Positions 10,214-20,269 of a stretch of DNA of 64,000 nucleotides are shown here, one piece after another. The translations under genes and the position numbers were made by a program. Every line of letters begins with the position of its first letter. Within the stretch, counting starts at the first letter, position 1. The DNA is from an uncultured Bacteroidota bacterium (GTDB lineage: Bacteria > Bacteroidota > Bacteroidia > Flavobacteriales > Flavobacteriaceae), in contig CACLCL010000005.1 of assembly GCA_902605445.1 (NCBI GenBank), positions 1-64,000 on the forward strand, in the 5' to 3' direction. The notes under the pieces are model-generated. The model was not told where the DNA came from. It made no database searches and was given only the letters and a program-made list of their open reading frames with translations.

Positions 10214-10693
10214 ATGTTTGTTGATTTTAGTTCTCTAAACTTGAGCTCAAGGGTTTGGATTTTCCAGTCTGAAACCGAGATTAATAAAAATTTAGAAGAT
10301 TTGATAAAAAAAGAATTAACTGAATTTTTAGAAAATTGGGTGTCTCACGGTAGAGATATTATTTCATCATTTGAAATTAAATATAAAACCTTTATTGTGA
10401 TAGCGGTTTCCGATAGCATTAATATTTCTGGCTGCTCCATCGATACTCTAATTAATTTTGTCAAAAGCTTAGAGAATAAGTATAATTTATCCCTTATGAA
10501 TAAAAACATAATTAAATTTAAAAATGGATCAACTGTTAGCTCTATGAATATAAGTGACTTTAAAAGTAAGTGTGAAAAGATTAATAATAATGAAGAACTT
10601 ATTGTTTTTAATAATTTAGTAAATAGTATCGCAGATTACAGAAATAAATGGGAGATTGATATAAAATTAAGTTGGCATAAAAGATATTTATGA
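10214..10693 (+). CDS. Conserved Bacteroidota protein, not an ABC ATPase
   Basis: This 159-residue protein is conserved next to the Fe-S pair in flavobacteria, where it is often labelled ABC transporter ATPase. No Walker A, Walker B or signature motif is present, so that label is not supported. Recognisable family segments are SRVWIFQSE near the N-terminus, WVSHGRDIISSFEIKYKTFIVIAV, and the C-terminal WHKRYL. There is no signal peptide or membrane segment. One cysteine in SGCSIDTL is followed by a histidine-poor region, so no metal site is evident. Its consistent place between the HdrB-like gene and the GH3 gene suggests a role with the Fe-S module, but function is unknown. It overlaps the next gene by 4 nt. 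Confidence 0.8.
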   Translation: MFVDFSSLNLSSRVWIFQSETEINKNLEDLIKKELTEFLENWVSHGRDIISSFEIKYKTFIVIAVSDSINISGCSIDTLINFVKSLENKYNLSLMNKNIIKFKNGSTVSSMNISDFKSKCEKINNNEELIVFNNLVNSIADYRNKWEIDIKLSWHKRYL

Positions 10694-13608
10694 ATTTTAG
10701 ATATTTTCAAATACTATTTTTTTTGTTTTGCATTAACTTGTTTTCCCAAGAATATGACCCCCTAGCAAGCCAAAATTATAAAGTCCAGAAAAAGTGGGTA
10801 GATAGCGTGTATAAATCTCTTAATATAAAGGAGAAAATTGGCCAACTTTTTTTTGTACAATCAAATAGTCGAAAAGAAAATAACTCAGCAAAAATCATAA
10901 AACTAATTAATGATTACAAAATTGGTGGAGTAATATTTTCAACAGGGAACATAAAAAATCAAATTAAACTAACTAATCTTTATCAAGAAATATCAATAAC
11001 CCCTTTGATAATATCAATGGATGCTGAATGGGGTATTGGGATGAGACTTGATTCAATTGCTGATTTCCCATGGAATATGAGTCTTGGTGCAATAGAAAAT
11101 GACAGTATAATTTTTGCTGTTGGAAAAGAAATTGGCTTTCAATGTAAAAGACTTGGTGTGCATTTAAATTTTGCACCGGTTGTTGATATAAATACCAATC
11201 GAAATAATCCCATTATTGGAAATAGATCATTTGGTGAAAATGAATATTTAATTTCTAAACAAGCTAACAGTTTTATAAATGGAATGCAATCTGTTGGGGT
11301 TCTGGGCTCGGCAAAACATTTCCCAGGTCACGGTGACACCACAAAAGATTCTCATAAAACTCTTCCAGTAATAGAATTTTCAAAAGAAAGAATTTTTAAC
11401 ACTGAACTATTTCCATTTCAGGAAGCTATCAAAAATAATATTGCATCAATAATGGTTGCACACCTTGAAATACCATCAATTGAGAAGACAAATAATTTAC
11501 CTTCAACTTTATCAGATATTATTATTGATTCAATATTAAAGAAGAGACTTAAATTTAAAGGTCTAATCATAACAGATGCACTTGACATGAAAGGAGTGGC
11601 AGGTTATTCAAAAATGAATGTGGATTTAAAAGCTTTTTTAGCAGGAAATGACATATTACTTATGTCCTTGAATGTTAAAGACGGTATTGAATCTATCAAA
11701 AATGCCTATGAAAAAGGAATTGTCAGTGAGGAAAGATTAGAACACTCTGTAAAGAAGATTTTGATGGCAAAGTTTAAGGTAGGACTACATAACAAAGTAA
11801 TTATAAATGAAAAAAATGTATTTAATGATTTGAATAATCCTAACCAAAAAAAACTGATGCAATTATTACCTGAAAATATCAACACGTTAATAAAAAACAA
11901 AAACAATACGATTCCAGTAGATTTAGATTATGGTAATATTATAAATATTAGATTTGGAAATGCTAAAAATAATACACTAATTGAGTTTCTAAATAAATAT
12001 AAAAAAGTAAAGAATGTAAATGCGTCAGATTTTAATAGTACCCAAGAAATGATTAATGAACTTAAAAAGTTTGATTTAGTGATTGCTAGTGTTCATTTCA
12101 AGTCAAATACTCCTTGGGATAATATGAAAAAAAAATTAGTGAAAAAAGAGTCAATTTTATTTGACAATTTAAATAAAATTGATAACAAAATTTTAATATC
12201 GTTTACAAATCCATATTTTCTAGAAAAATATGATATCAATCACTTTGATGCAATATTAGTTGCATACCAAAATAATAAATTTTTTCAACAAGTTGCAGCC
12301 GAACAAATATTTGGGGCAAAAAAAATTGTTGGTAAGTTACCTGTTTCGATAGGTGAAAAGTTTCAAGTTGGAGAGGGTTTATTATTGAAAAAAACTAACA
12401 TATTAGGCTTTTCAACACCTGAAAGTGTTGGGTTAAACTCATATAATTTAAAAAAAATTGATTCAATTGCTGAATATGCAATAAAAAATAAAATGGCTCC
12501 AGGAATACAAGTTTTAGTTGCTAAAGATTCAAAAGTTATTTATGAAAAATCTTTTGGGACTTTTAAATATGACAGCGTTAAAAATGTTAACAATAGTTCT
12601 TTTTTTGATTTAGCATCATTAACAAAAATGTTGGTAACGACACCTATTATAATGGGTCTTATAGATGAAAATATTATAACGCTTGATTCTAAAATAGGTG
12701 ATTTAATATCAAGATATAAAAATTCAAATAAATCAAATATTACTGTAAAGGATTTGTTATCTGCAAATGCTTCAATTAAGCCATGGATACCATTTTATTC
12801 TCAGACATTAGATTCAATAGGAAAACCAAAAAAAAGTCTATACTCGCCTATATATGATTCAATACATTCTGTAAAAGTAAGTCCGAATCTTTTTCTTAAC
12901 ATGCACTACAAAGATACAATTAGGAATATTGTAAAAAATAGTGACTTAATGAAAAATAAAATTTCTTACAGTGATTTATCTTACATTATTTTACAGGAAT
13001 ATATTGAAAACTATTTTAAGAATGACTTAGATTATATTATCAAAAATCAAATATTTAATAGAATTGGTGTAGATTTAACATATAATCCATATCGAAGTAT
13101 GTCAATTGAAAATATTCTGCCAACTGAAATTGATAATTACTTTAGAGGGGTTGAAATTCAGGGATATGTCCACGATATGTTGGCAGCAATGTTTGGCGGA
13201 ATTGCTGGTCATGCAGGTTTATTTGGTAATGCGATTAATGTTGCAAAGATGATGCAAATGTTTTTACAAAATGGTAACTATGCCGGAAATCAAATTTTAA
13301 GCGAGAATTCATTAAACTTATTTAATAAATGCTATTATTGCTCACAAGGAAATAGAAGGGGAGTGGGATTTGATAAACCTCAATTAAAACTTAAAGGCCC
13401 TACATGTAACTGTATATCAATGAGTAGTTTTGGTCATACTGGATGGACTGGTACCATTGCTTGGGCAGATCCTAATACTGAAATAGTTTATGTATTTCTT
13501 TCAAATCGAAGCTATCCAGACGGTGAAATGGCAATAAATTCAAGATTAGTAAAAGAAAATATAAGAAGTGAAATTCAGAAAGTAATTTATGAATCGATAA
13601 TAGATTAG
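10690..13608 (+). CDS. GH3 beta-N-acetylhexosaminidase fused to serine hydrolase
   Basis: This 972-residue exported protein has a signal peptide (residues 1-20), a GH3 domain (about 30-370) and a beta-lactamase-like serine hydrolase domain (about 580-970). The GH3 part looks like NagZ: KHFPGHGDTTKDSH holds the catalytic histidine H222 and ITDALDM the nucleophile D296. The hydrolase part keeps S643-x-x-K646 (SLTK), Y760-S-D762 and H916-T-G918, so both active sites look intact. I infer that it trims muropeptide sugars and acts on peptide, amide or ester bonds in peptidoglycan or its fragments. Such fusions occur across Bacteroidota. It overlaps the previous gene by 4 nt, and bshA starts 1 nt after it. 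Confidence 0.92.
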   Translation: MNFRYFQILFFLFCINLFSQEYDPLASQNYKVQKKWVDSVYKSLNIKEKIGQLFFVQSNSRKENNSAKIIKLINDYKIGGVIFSTGNIKNQIKLTNLYQEISITPLIISMDAEWGIGMRLDSIADFPWNMSLGAIENDSIIFAVGKEIGFQCKRLGVHLNFAPVVDINTNRNNPIIGNRSFGENEYLISKQANSFINGMQSVGVLGSAKHFPGHGDTTKDSHKTLPVIEFSKERIFNTELFPFQEAIKNNIASIMVAHLEIPSIEKTNNLPSTLSDIIIDSILKKRLKFKGLIITDALDMKGVAGYSKMNVDLKAFLAGNDILLMSLNVKDGIESIKNAYEKGIVSEERLEHSVKKILMAKFKVGLHNKVIINEKNVFNDLNNPNQKKLMQLLPENINTLIKNKNNTIPVDLDYGNIINIRFGNAKNNTLIEFLNKYKKVKNVNASDFNSTQEMINELKKFDLVIASVHFKSNTPWDNMKKKLVKKESILFDNLNKIDNKILISFTNPYFLEKYDINHFDAILVAYQNNKFFQQVAAEQIFGAKKIVGKLPVSIGEKFQVGEGLLLKKTNILGFSTPESVGLNSYNLKKIDSIAEYAIKNKMAPGIQVLVAKDSKVIYEKSFGTFKYDSVKNVNNSSFFDLASLTKMLVTTPIIMGLIDENIITLDSKIGDLISRYKNSNKSNITVKDLLSANASIKPWIPFYSQTLDSIGKPKKSLYSPIYDSIHSVKVSPNLFLNMHYKDTIRNIVKNSDLMKNKISYSDLSYIILQEYIENYFKNDLDYIIKNQIFNRIGVDLTYNPYRSMSIENILPTEIDNYFRGVEIQGYVHDMLAAMFGGIAGHAGLFGNAINVAKMMQMFLQNGNYAGNQILSENSLNLFNKCYYCSQGNRRGVGFDKPQLKLKGPTCNCISMSSFGHTGWTGTIAWADPNTEIVYVFLSNRSYPDGEMAINSRLVKENIRSEIQKVIYESIID

Positions 13609-13609
13609 T

Positions 13610-14719
13610 ATGATTATAGGAATTGTTTGTTATCCTACTTTTGGAGGTAGTGGTGTTTTAGCAACTGAATTAGGTGTTGAACTCTCTAAAAAAGGCTATG
13701 AAATACATTTTATCACCTATAATCAACCAGTACGACTAGAGCTTTTTAGTAATAAAGTACATTTTCACGAGGTTGCAGTACCTAATTATCCTTTGTTTAA
13801 TTACCCTCCATATGAACTTGCTCTTTCTTCTAGATTGGTAGAGGTTGTTGAAAAGTACAACATTGAGTTACTGCATGTTCATTACGCAATTCCGCACGCA
13901 TACTCAGCACTGATGGCAAAACAAATGCTAAAGGCAAAAAAAATAAATATTCCTGTTGTAACAACTTTACATGGAACTGATATAACCTTGGTTGGAAGTA
14001 ATCCCTCGTATAAAATTGCTGTTGAACACAGTATAAATAATTCTGATTCAGTAACAGCAGTTTCGGAAAGCCTAAAAAAAGATACTCTATCGTTATTTAA
14101 TATAAATAAATCTATAAAGGTTATACCAAATTTTGTGAACCTCGAAAAATACCTTATAAAATCAAGCAGTAAAGAAATATTCAGTAAGAAAACCAAAATC
14201 ATAACCCATGTCAGTAATTTTAGAAAAGTAAAAAGGGTTATTGATGTTATTAAAATATTTGACGGGATACAAAAAATAATTCCTTCCAAATTAATGATGA
14301 TAGGGGATGGACCAGAAAAAGTTAATGCGGAGAAATTAGCCAGGAAACTAGGTATTAAAAATAAGATAGTTTTTTTCGGAAATAGTAATGAAACTAATAA
14401 AATACTTTCATTTAGTGATTTATTTTTACTGCCTTCTGAAATAGAGAGCTTTGGTTTATCTGCTTTGGAAGCAATGGCAGCACGTGTACCGGTGGTATCA
14501 TCAAATACAGGTGGTATTCCAGAAGTGAATATTGATAATTTTTCAGGCTTATTAAGTGATATTGGAGATATTAAGAAAATGATTGAGGATTCTCTTCATA
14601 TTTTATCAAATGATAATATACACAACAAATTTAAAACTAATGCTAGAAACAGAGCTAAGGATTTTGATATTCATAATATTGTACCAATATACGAATCAAT
14701 CTACAATAGCTTAACATAG
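13610..14719 (+). CDS. bshA: N-acetyl-alpha-D-glucosaminyl L-malate synthase
   Basis: BshA is a GT4 glycosyltransferase that joins UDP-GlcNAc and L-malate in the first step of bacillithiol synthesis. The 369-residue length and the N-terminal GIVCYPTFGGSGVLATELG are diagnostic. LHVHYAIPHAYSA, TTLHGTDITLVG and the C-terminal nucleotide-sugar motif PSEIESFGLSALEAMA are also present. It follows the GH3 fusion gene by 1 nt, so it is in the same transcription unit as the Fe-S redox module. The remaining genes of the pathway are not in the window. The presence of BshA implies that bacillithiol is the main low-molecular-weight thiol here. Confidence 0.96.
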   Translation: MIIGIVCYPTFGGSGVLATELGVELSKKGYEIHFITYNQPVRLELFSNKVHFHEVAVPNYPLFNYPPYELALSSRLVEVVEKYNIELLHVHYAIPHAYSALMAKQMLKAKKINIPVVTTLHGTDITLVGSNPSYKIAVEHSINNSDSVTAVSESLKKDTLSLFNINKSIKVIPNFVNLEKYLIKSSSKEIFSKKTKIITHVSNFRKVKRVIDVIKIFDGIQKIIPSKLMMIGDGPEKVNAEKLARKLGIKNKIVFFGNSNETNKILSFSDLFLLPSEIESFGLSALEAMAARVPVVSSNTGGIPEVNIDNFSGLLSDIGDIKKMIEDSLHILSNDNIHNKFKTNARNRAKDFDIHNIVPIYESIYNSLT

Positions 14720-14726
14720 AAATATT

Positions 14727-16142
14727 ATGAAAAGAAAAGATTTTTTAAAATTAAGTTCAGCATCTGCTATGTTATTTGGATTAAAATCACACGGAATAAA
14801 CTTTTCTTATTTAGAAAGACCTTATGATTATTCTAAAAATAATTCACAATACATGGGTGACTTTGCGGCGCCTAAAATTAATATGGTCAAGGTTGCTTTT
14901 ATAGGGGTTGGGGCGAGAGGAAATGGACATGCTAAACAAATCGCAGCGATTGAGGGTACAGAAGTAGTTGCAATTAGTGATTTATATAATGATTTAGCGA
15001 TGAAATCATATGAAGCGTGTAAAAAAATTGGAAATGGTAATAGACATAAGAATATAGCTATTTATTCAGGAGGTGAAAACAAATGGAAAGTTATGTTAAA
15101 TGAAGTCAAACCTGATGCAGTATTTATATCAACAAATTGGGATAATCATGCTCCAATGGCAATTGAAACCATGAAAAGTGGGGCTCATGCATTTGTAGAG
15201 GTTCCAATGGCAACAACAATTGAAGATCTTTGGGAAATAGTTAATACCTCCGAAAAAACTAGAAAGCATTGTATGATGATGGAAAATGTCAACTATGGAA
15301 GAGACGAGCTAATGTATTTAAATATGTGCAGAAAAGGAATAATTGGTGATTTTTTACACGCTGAGGCAGCATATATTCATGAGCTTAGATTTCAAATGAA
15401 TGAAGAGAAAAGAGGTACTGGTTCCTGGAGAACCCACCATTATGCAAAAAGTAGAGGAAATTTATATCCAACACATGGACTAGGGCCTGTAGCTCAGTAT
15501 ATGAATTTATGCAGAGGTGATGACAATTTTAATTCATTAGTCTCTTTTTCTTCTCCAGCATTAGGCAGAAAACTTTACGCAGAAAAAAATTATGATTCTG
15601 ACCATAAGTGGAATAAGTTAAATTATTCAAATGGTGACATGAATACTTCTATCATAAAAACTAATTTAGGAAGAACTATAATGATACAATGGGATGAAAC
15701 AAGTCCAAGACCATACACTAGACACAACCTAATTCAGGGGACAAAAGGAATTTTAGCAGGTTTTCCAACCAGAGTTGCCCTCGAAAATGGAGTTGAAGGA
15801 ATTACTAAAGATCACCACAGCTGGGTTCAAGGAAAAAATCTTAAAATATTGTATGAAAAATACGATCATCCGTTAAATAAGCGTCTTAAGTTACTTATTG
15901 AAAAAATGGGTGGTAGAAATCACGTAGGCCATGGAGGTATGGATTTTGTAATGAGATATAGGATAATTGAATGTTTAAGAAGGGGAGAACCTCTTGATCA
16001 AAATGTGTATGAGGGATGTTTTTGGAGTGCTGTTACACCATTAAGTGCCAAGTCTATAGCAAACAATGGAGAACCTCAAAATTTTCCTGATTTTACCAGA
16101 GGTAATTGGAAAGAAACCAATCCTTTAGAAATAATAGCTTAA
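14727..16142 (+). CDS. Gfo/Idh/MocA oxidoreductase, GH109-like
   Basis: The 471-residue protein has a Rossmann motif FIGVGARGNGH at about residue 58 and the long C-terminal domain of the Gfo/Idh/MocA family. The segment EVPMATTIEDLWEIV and the following ENVNYGRDELMYLNMCRKG resemble GH109 enzymes, which use bound NAD to hydrolyse alpha-N-acetylgalactosaminides. The N-terminus MKRKDFLKLSS followed by a hydrophobic stretch resembles a Tat signal in which one arginine of the pair is lysine, so export of a cofactor-loaded protein is possible. It follows bshA by 7 nt. The glycosidase role is an inference; a sugar dehydrogenase is the alternative. It converges on dld with only 2 nt between the stops. 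Confidence 0.85.
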   Translation: MKRKDFLKLSSASAMLFGLKSHGINFSYLERPYDYSKNNSQYMGDFAAPKINMVKVAFIGVGARGNGHAKQIAAIEGTEVVAISDLYNDLAMKSYEACKKIGNGNRHKNIAIYSGGENKWKVMLNEVKPDAVFISTNWDNHAPMAIETMKSGAHAFVEVPMATTIEDLWEIVNTSEKTRKHCMMMENVNYGRDELMYLNMCRKGIIGDFLHAEAAYIHELRFQMNEEKRGTGSWRTHHYAKSRGNLYPTHGLGPVAQYMNLCRGDDNFNSLVSFSSPALGRKLYAEKNYDSDHKWNKLNYSNGDMNTSIIKTNLGRTIMIQWDETSPRPYTRHNLIQGTKGILAGFPTRVALENGVEGITKDHHSWVQGKNLKILYEKYDHPLNKRLKLLIEKMGGRNHVGHGGMDFVMRYRIIECLRRGEPLDQNVYEGCFWSAVTPLSAKSIANNGEPQNFPDFTRGNWKETNPLEIIA

Positions 16143-16144
16143 AA

Positions 16145-17836
16145 TTATTTCCAGTTTTTAAGTTTACTAGACATTCCTATGCCAGGATTAAATGTATTTG
16201 TAGGATCAAGGGTACGATAAAAATTCAGCAACGAAGGTTTTGCTTCATATTCATGTCCAAAATTATGTTCTGCGGGGTACTCTGCACCTTTTTTATTATA
16301 CATTTCAAGTAATTGTTTTTTTAATTCTTTTGCATTAACCCCTTTTTTCAGAATATAGTTTTGATGTTTAACGTGGCAAAAAAGATGGCCATAGTGAAAT
16401 TTTGCATGAATTTTTTCATTGATTTCTTTTGGTAATTTTTCAAACCATTTTTTTTCATTCCTTGGGATTGCAACATCTAAAGAAATCATTTCACCAACCT
16501 CTTTATTTTTGAGATTATAATATCTGCCTACAGCACTTGCCGCGACAAATCTATGTAAGGATGCCTTTCGACCTTCCTTTTTGTTACATTTAAAGAAATC
16601 TCCATCATTTTCTTTGAAAAATTTATCAAAATATTCTCTAGCCTCATCTATACCTTCATCAGACATTTCAACTATCCAATGATATTCAAACTTATCTCTA
16701 AATTGCTCCATTCTCTTTGGAAGATGATTTGGAAACAACATGCTTAAAAATTGCATGAGTCTATCAGAAAATTTGTCGGGCAAGAATTTTACTTTACTTG
16801 CGACTATATCAATACTTCTTTTCAATTCAAACAATGTTGGTAAAAAATTGGTACCTAATTTTTCAATTATAATAAAATTATCCTTACTGTATTTCTTAGC
16901 TGCGTCATAACAGTCCCTATGCAAATAATCCCCAAGTGTGGGTAAATTATCGAATTTTGATAGCATATCCCTTCTTATTTTCCAAAATACGTCAGGGTTA
17001 TTAGTTCCTAAATAAAAGACTTTATTTTTTTTCGCTTTTGGATAAGTATCTAATCTTAGTGCAAATACTACAACCTTTCCTGAACTTCCAGAGGCACCAT
17101 AAAGCAATCTTTTATCTGAATTATATCGAGCTGGAGTATTTTTATCAATTCCTCTTACTATTTTGGAATATTTATCATCTGAGGCAAGCTTATTATTATA
17201 AATTATGTCTTCCTCTGTATAATTTCCGTTTTGTAAGTTGTTCAATATAGTTTCAGGGTTTTTTCCAAGATTAATCCCAAGTTCATTGACTAACTCTAGT
17301 TTTCCTTGTTTGTTTAACCTGGCATATAAGGCTAGTTCAGTATAGGCTGGGCCTCTTTTAACAAGTGAACCACCAGAGTTATTACAAACACCACCTACTA
17401 TAGATGCACCAATTGAAGTTGAACCGATCACAGAATGTGGTTCTCTATTGAAAGGTTTTAATTTATTTTCTAAATCATACAAGGTGCTTCCAGCATGAGC
17501 TATAATCTGTTTCGCGTTATTAATAAGCTGGATATCATTTATACGTAATGTGTTAATAATCACAATTGGCCTATCATAATCATTACCATATGGTGTAGAG
17601 CCACCAGTTAAGCCTGTATTTGCTGCCTGCATTATAACTATAAAATCCTGTGAGATACTGATTTTTAGAAGTCTCCATAGTTCTATAAAATTGGCAGGTT
17701 TTAAAATAGCTAAAGCATTCCCACTTCCATACCTCCATCCATTTACAAAGGGTTGTTTTTGCCATTTACCGGTAATTACATACTTACTACCGATAAGCTT
17801 TATAAAATCATTAATGACCGATGAATAACTACTCAT
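16145..17836 (-). CDS. dld: Quinone-dependent D-lactate dehydrogenase
   Basis: Dld is a peripheral membrane flavoprotein that oxidises D-lactate to pyruvate and passes electrons to quinone. At 563 residues it is close to the E. coli enzyme. The FAD-binding PCMH-type segment is visible in MQAANTGLTGGSTPYGNDYDRP and in HSVIGSTSIGASIVGGVCNNSGGSLVKRGPAYTELAL. The second half has the features of the membrane-binding D-lactate dehydrogenase domain (FRDKFEYHWIVEM, GRYYNLKNKEVGEMISLDVAIPRN, FHYGHLFCHVKHQNYI). It is divergent from aroC with a 106-nt AT-rich spacer. It supplies one route for electrons from fermentation products or methylglyoxal detoxification. Confidence 0.94.
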   Translation of the reverse strand: MSSYSSVINDFIKLIGSKYVITGKWQKQPFVNGWRYGSGNALAILKPANFIELWRLLKISISQDFIVIMQAANTGLTGGSTPYGNDYDRPIVIINTLRINDIQLINNAKQIIAHAGSTLYDLENKLKPFNREPHSVIGSTSIGASIVGGVCNNSGGSLVKRGPAYTELALYARLNKQGKLELVNELGINLGKNPETILNNLQNGNYTEEDIIYNNKLASDDKYSKIVRGIDKNTPARYNSDKRLLYGASGSSGKVVVFALRLDTYPKAKKNKVFYLGTNNPDVFWKIRRDMLSKFDNLPTLGDYLHRDCYDAAKKYSKDNFIIIEKLGTNFLPTLFELKRSIDIVASKVKFLPDKFSDRLMQFLSMLFPNHLPKRMEQFRDKFEYHWIVEMSDEGIDEAREYFDKFFKENDGDFFKCNKKEGRKASLHRFVAASAVGRYYNLKNKEVGEMISLDVAIPRNEKKWFEKLPKEINEKIHAKFHYGHLFCHVKHQNYILKKGVNAKELKKQLLEMYNKKGAEYPAEHNFGHEYEAKPSLLNFYRTLDPTNTFNPGIGMSSKLKNWK

Positions 17837-17942
17837 TTAACACAATAGAATCTCATAAATTTAAAACCAATATTTTTAAATATTATTAATAATTTTTAGA
17901 AGTTATTAATAAACTATATTTTTAACATCTTATTTAGTCTTT

Positions 17943-19004
17943 ATGAATAATTCTTTTGGAAATATCTTTAGATTAACAACTTTTGGCGAGTCTCACGGAA
18001 AAGCCATTGGTGGTATAATTGATGGTTGTCCTGCAGGACATCTGATTGATTTAGAACTTATTTCGTATGAAATGCAAAGAAGAAAACCTGGTCAATCTAA
18101 AATTGTTACTCAAAGAAAAGAGGATGACGAAGTTGAATTTCTTTCTGGAATTTTTGAAGGCAAAACAACAGGAACACCGATTGGTTTTTTAATAAAAAAT
18201 AAAGATCAAAAAAGTAAAGACTATAATCACCTAATGGATTCATTTAGACCAAGTCATGCAGATTTTGTTTATGAAAAAAAGTATGGATTTAGAGATTACA
18301 GGGGGGGTGGTAGAAGTTCTGCAAGAGAAACAGCTTGCAGAGTTGTTGCTGGTGCCATTGCAAAACAAATACTAAAAAATGTTGATATTTTTGCGTACAC
18401 ATCATCAATTGGAAGTATTTCTCTAGACGATAATTACATTTTAAATAATCAAAAGAATATTGAAGATAGCATTGTTCGATGTCCAGATAAATCTGTTTCA
18501 GAAAATATGATAAATGAAATAAAGAATGCAAGAAAAAACGGTGATACATTAGGCGGCATTGTAAAATGTATAATTAAAAATACACCTGTTGGTTTAGGTG
18601 AACCTATATTTAATAAACTTCATTCAGAATTAGGCAAAGCCATGCTATCTATTAATGCGGTCAAAGGTTTTGAATACGGTAGCGGGTTTAGCGGAACTAA
18701 GATGAAAGGCTCAGAACATAATGATATCATAAAGACAGATGAAACTACAAAAAGCAATTACTCCGGTGGTATTCAGGGAGGAATAAGTAATGGTATGGAT
18801 ATTTATTTTAATGTAGCATTTAAACCAGTTGCCACAGTGATGAAAGATCAGCAAACCATTGACTCTAAAGGAAATGAATCAATAATCAAAGGCAAAGGTC
18901 GACATGATCCATGTGTTGTGCCAAGAGCAATTCCTATTGTTGAGGCTATGGCTGCAATGGTAATATTGGATTATTATTTAATTAATAAAACGAAAACTAT
19001 ATGA
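17943..19004 (+). CDS. aroC: Chorismate synthase
   Basis: AroC converts 5-enolpyruvylshikimate 3-phosphate into chorismate using reduced FMN. The 353-residue length is normal. The signatures [19 protein letters not shown] at the N-terminus, [20 protein letters not shown] in the middle and [22 protein letters not shown] at the C-terminus are all intact. The ATG lies after a 106-nt AT-rich spacer shared with dld. The gene overlaps the downstream symporter by 4 nt (ATGA), so aroC, the symporter and ung form a tightly coupled unit. Confidence 0.97.
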   Translation: MNNSFGNIFRLTTFGESHGKAIGGIIDGCPAGHLIDLELISYEMQRRKPGQSKIVTQRKEDDEVEFLSGIFEGKTTGTPIGFLIKNKDQKSKDYNHLMDSFRPSHADFVYEKKYGFRDYRGGGRSSARETACRVVAGAIAKQILKNVDIFAYTSSIGSISLDDNYILNNQKNIEDSIVRCPDKSVSENMINEIKNARKNGDTLGGIVKCIIKNTPVGLGEPIFNKLHSELGKAMLSINAVKGFEYGSGFSGTKMKGSEHNDIIKTDETTKSNYSGGIQGGISNGMDIYFNVAFKPVATVMKDQQTIDSKGNESIIKGKGRHDPCVVPRAIPIVEAMAAMVILDYYLINKTKTI

Positions 19005-20269
19005 ACTTAAAAAGACTACCTCTACACTGGAAAATCATCATAGGGATGGTTTTTGGCGTTTTATTAGGTTTTTTGATGTCTAACTTTGGTCAATTTGGTA
19101 AAGATCTTATTTCGGACTGGATTAAGCCTTTTGGTACAATCTTTATCAATGCTTTAAAATTGATAGCAATTCCGCTGATTTTAGCATCCTTAATCAAAGG
19201 AATTTCTGATTTAAAGGATATTTCAAAATTGTCAAGAATGGGTGGAATAACTGTAACTACCTATTTAATTACTACAGTAATTGCGGTTAGTGTAGGTCTT
19301 GCAATCGTGAATATTATAAAGCCTGGAAATTCGATTTCGGAGGACACAAGAATTGAATTATTAAATGCCTATGAGGATGATGCTGATAAAAAAAGAGAGG
19401 CTGCTGCTGAAACAAAAAACTCAGGACCTCTTCAACCAATCATTGATATAGTACCTTCTAATATAATAAACGCAGCTACAGATAATAAAAATATGCTTCA
19501 AATTATCTTCTTCTCAATTTTATTTGGAATTTCTATGATTCTTATTCCAGAGAAAAAATCTAAGCCTTTAAAGGATTTTTTTAATTCACTTAATGAAGTT
19601 ATATTAAAAATAATCGATCTTATAATGAGTTTTGCCCCTTATGGAGTTTTTGCATTGTTAGCCACACTAATTGTTGAAGCACCAAAATGGGATCTTTTAA
19701 AAAGCTTATTACTCTACTCGATAACTCTTATTCTAGGTTTATTCTTACTAATTATAATATATACTATTGTGGTAAGGGTACTATTAAATAAAAGTCCCAA
19801 TTTCTTTTTTAATGGTATTTTACCCGCCCAATTAGTTGCCTTCTCTACAAGCTCGAGTGCTGCTACACTTCCTGTCACCATGGATAGGGTTCACAATAAT
19901 TTAAATGTAAGAAAGGAAGTTTCAAGCTTTGTACTACCAATTGGAGCTACCATAAATATGGATGGTACAGCAGTTTATCAGGCTATTGCAGCTGTTTTTA
20001 TAGCACAAACCTTTGGATTAGATTTATCGGTTACAGCCCAATTAGGAATTATTGTTACAGCAACATTAGCATCAATAGGTGCTGCTGCTGTTCCAAGCGC
20101 AGGTATAATTGTACTGGTAATTGTATTGGCACAAGCAGGAATTCCAGAAGCTGGCTTAGCTTTAATATTTGCTGTAGATAGACCCTTAGATATGTGTAGA
20201 ACTGTTGTTAATATTACTGGTGATGCAACTGTTTCAATGATAGTTGATAAATTTGTTTCGAAAAAATGA
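19001..20269 (+). CDS. Dicarboxylate/amino acid:cation symporter
   Basis: This 422-residue membrane protein is a DAACS (GltP/DctA/SLC1-type) symporter, which imports glutamate, aspartate or C4-dicarboxylates with sodium or protons. The first hairpin motif shows as [12 protein letters not shown], followed by the NMDGTA motif in helix 7 and the [19 protein letters not shown] segment in helix 8 that contacts substrate. About eight hydrophobic segments can be seen. An insertion of charged residues ([16 protein letters not shown]) lies in an extracellular or periplasmic loop near residue 130. The substrate cannot be fixed from the sequence. It overlaps aroC and ung by 4 nt each. Confidence 0.92.
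   Translation: MNLKRLPLHWKIIIGMVFGVLLGFLMSNFGQFGKDLISDWIKPFGTIFINALKLIAIPLILASLIKGISDLKDISKLSRMGGITVTTYLITTVIAVSVGLAIVNIIKPGNSISEDTRIELLNAYEDDADKKREAAAETKNSGPLQPIIDIVPSNIINAATDNKNMLQIIFFSILFGISMILIPEKKSKPLKDFFNSLNEVILKIIDLIMSFAPYGVFALLATLIVEAPKWDLLKSLLLYSITLILGLFLLIIIYTIVVRVLLNKSPNFFFNGILPAQLVAFSTSSSAATLPVTMDRVHNNLNVRKEVSSFVLPIGATINMDGTAVYQAIAAVFIAQTFGLDLSVTAQLGIIVTATLASIGAAAVPSAGIIVLVIVLAQAGIPEAGLALIFAVDRPLDMCRTVVNITGDATVSMIVDKFVSKK

Noticed and set aside
10214-10693. ABC transporter ATPase label
   Set aside because: No Walker A, Walker B or signature motif is present in the 159 residues.
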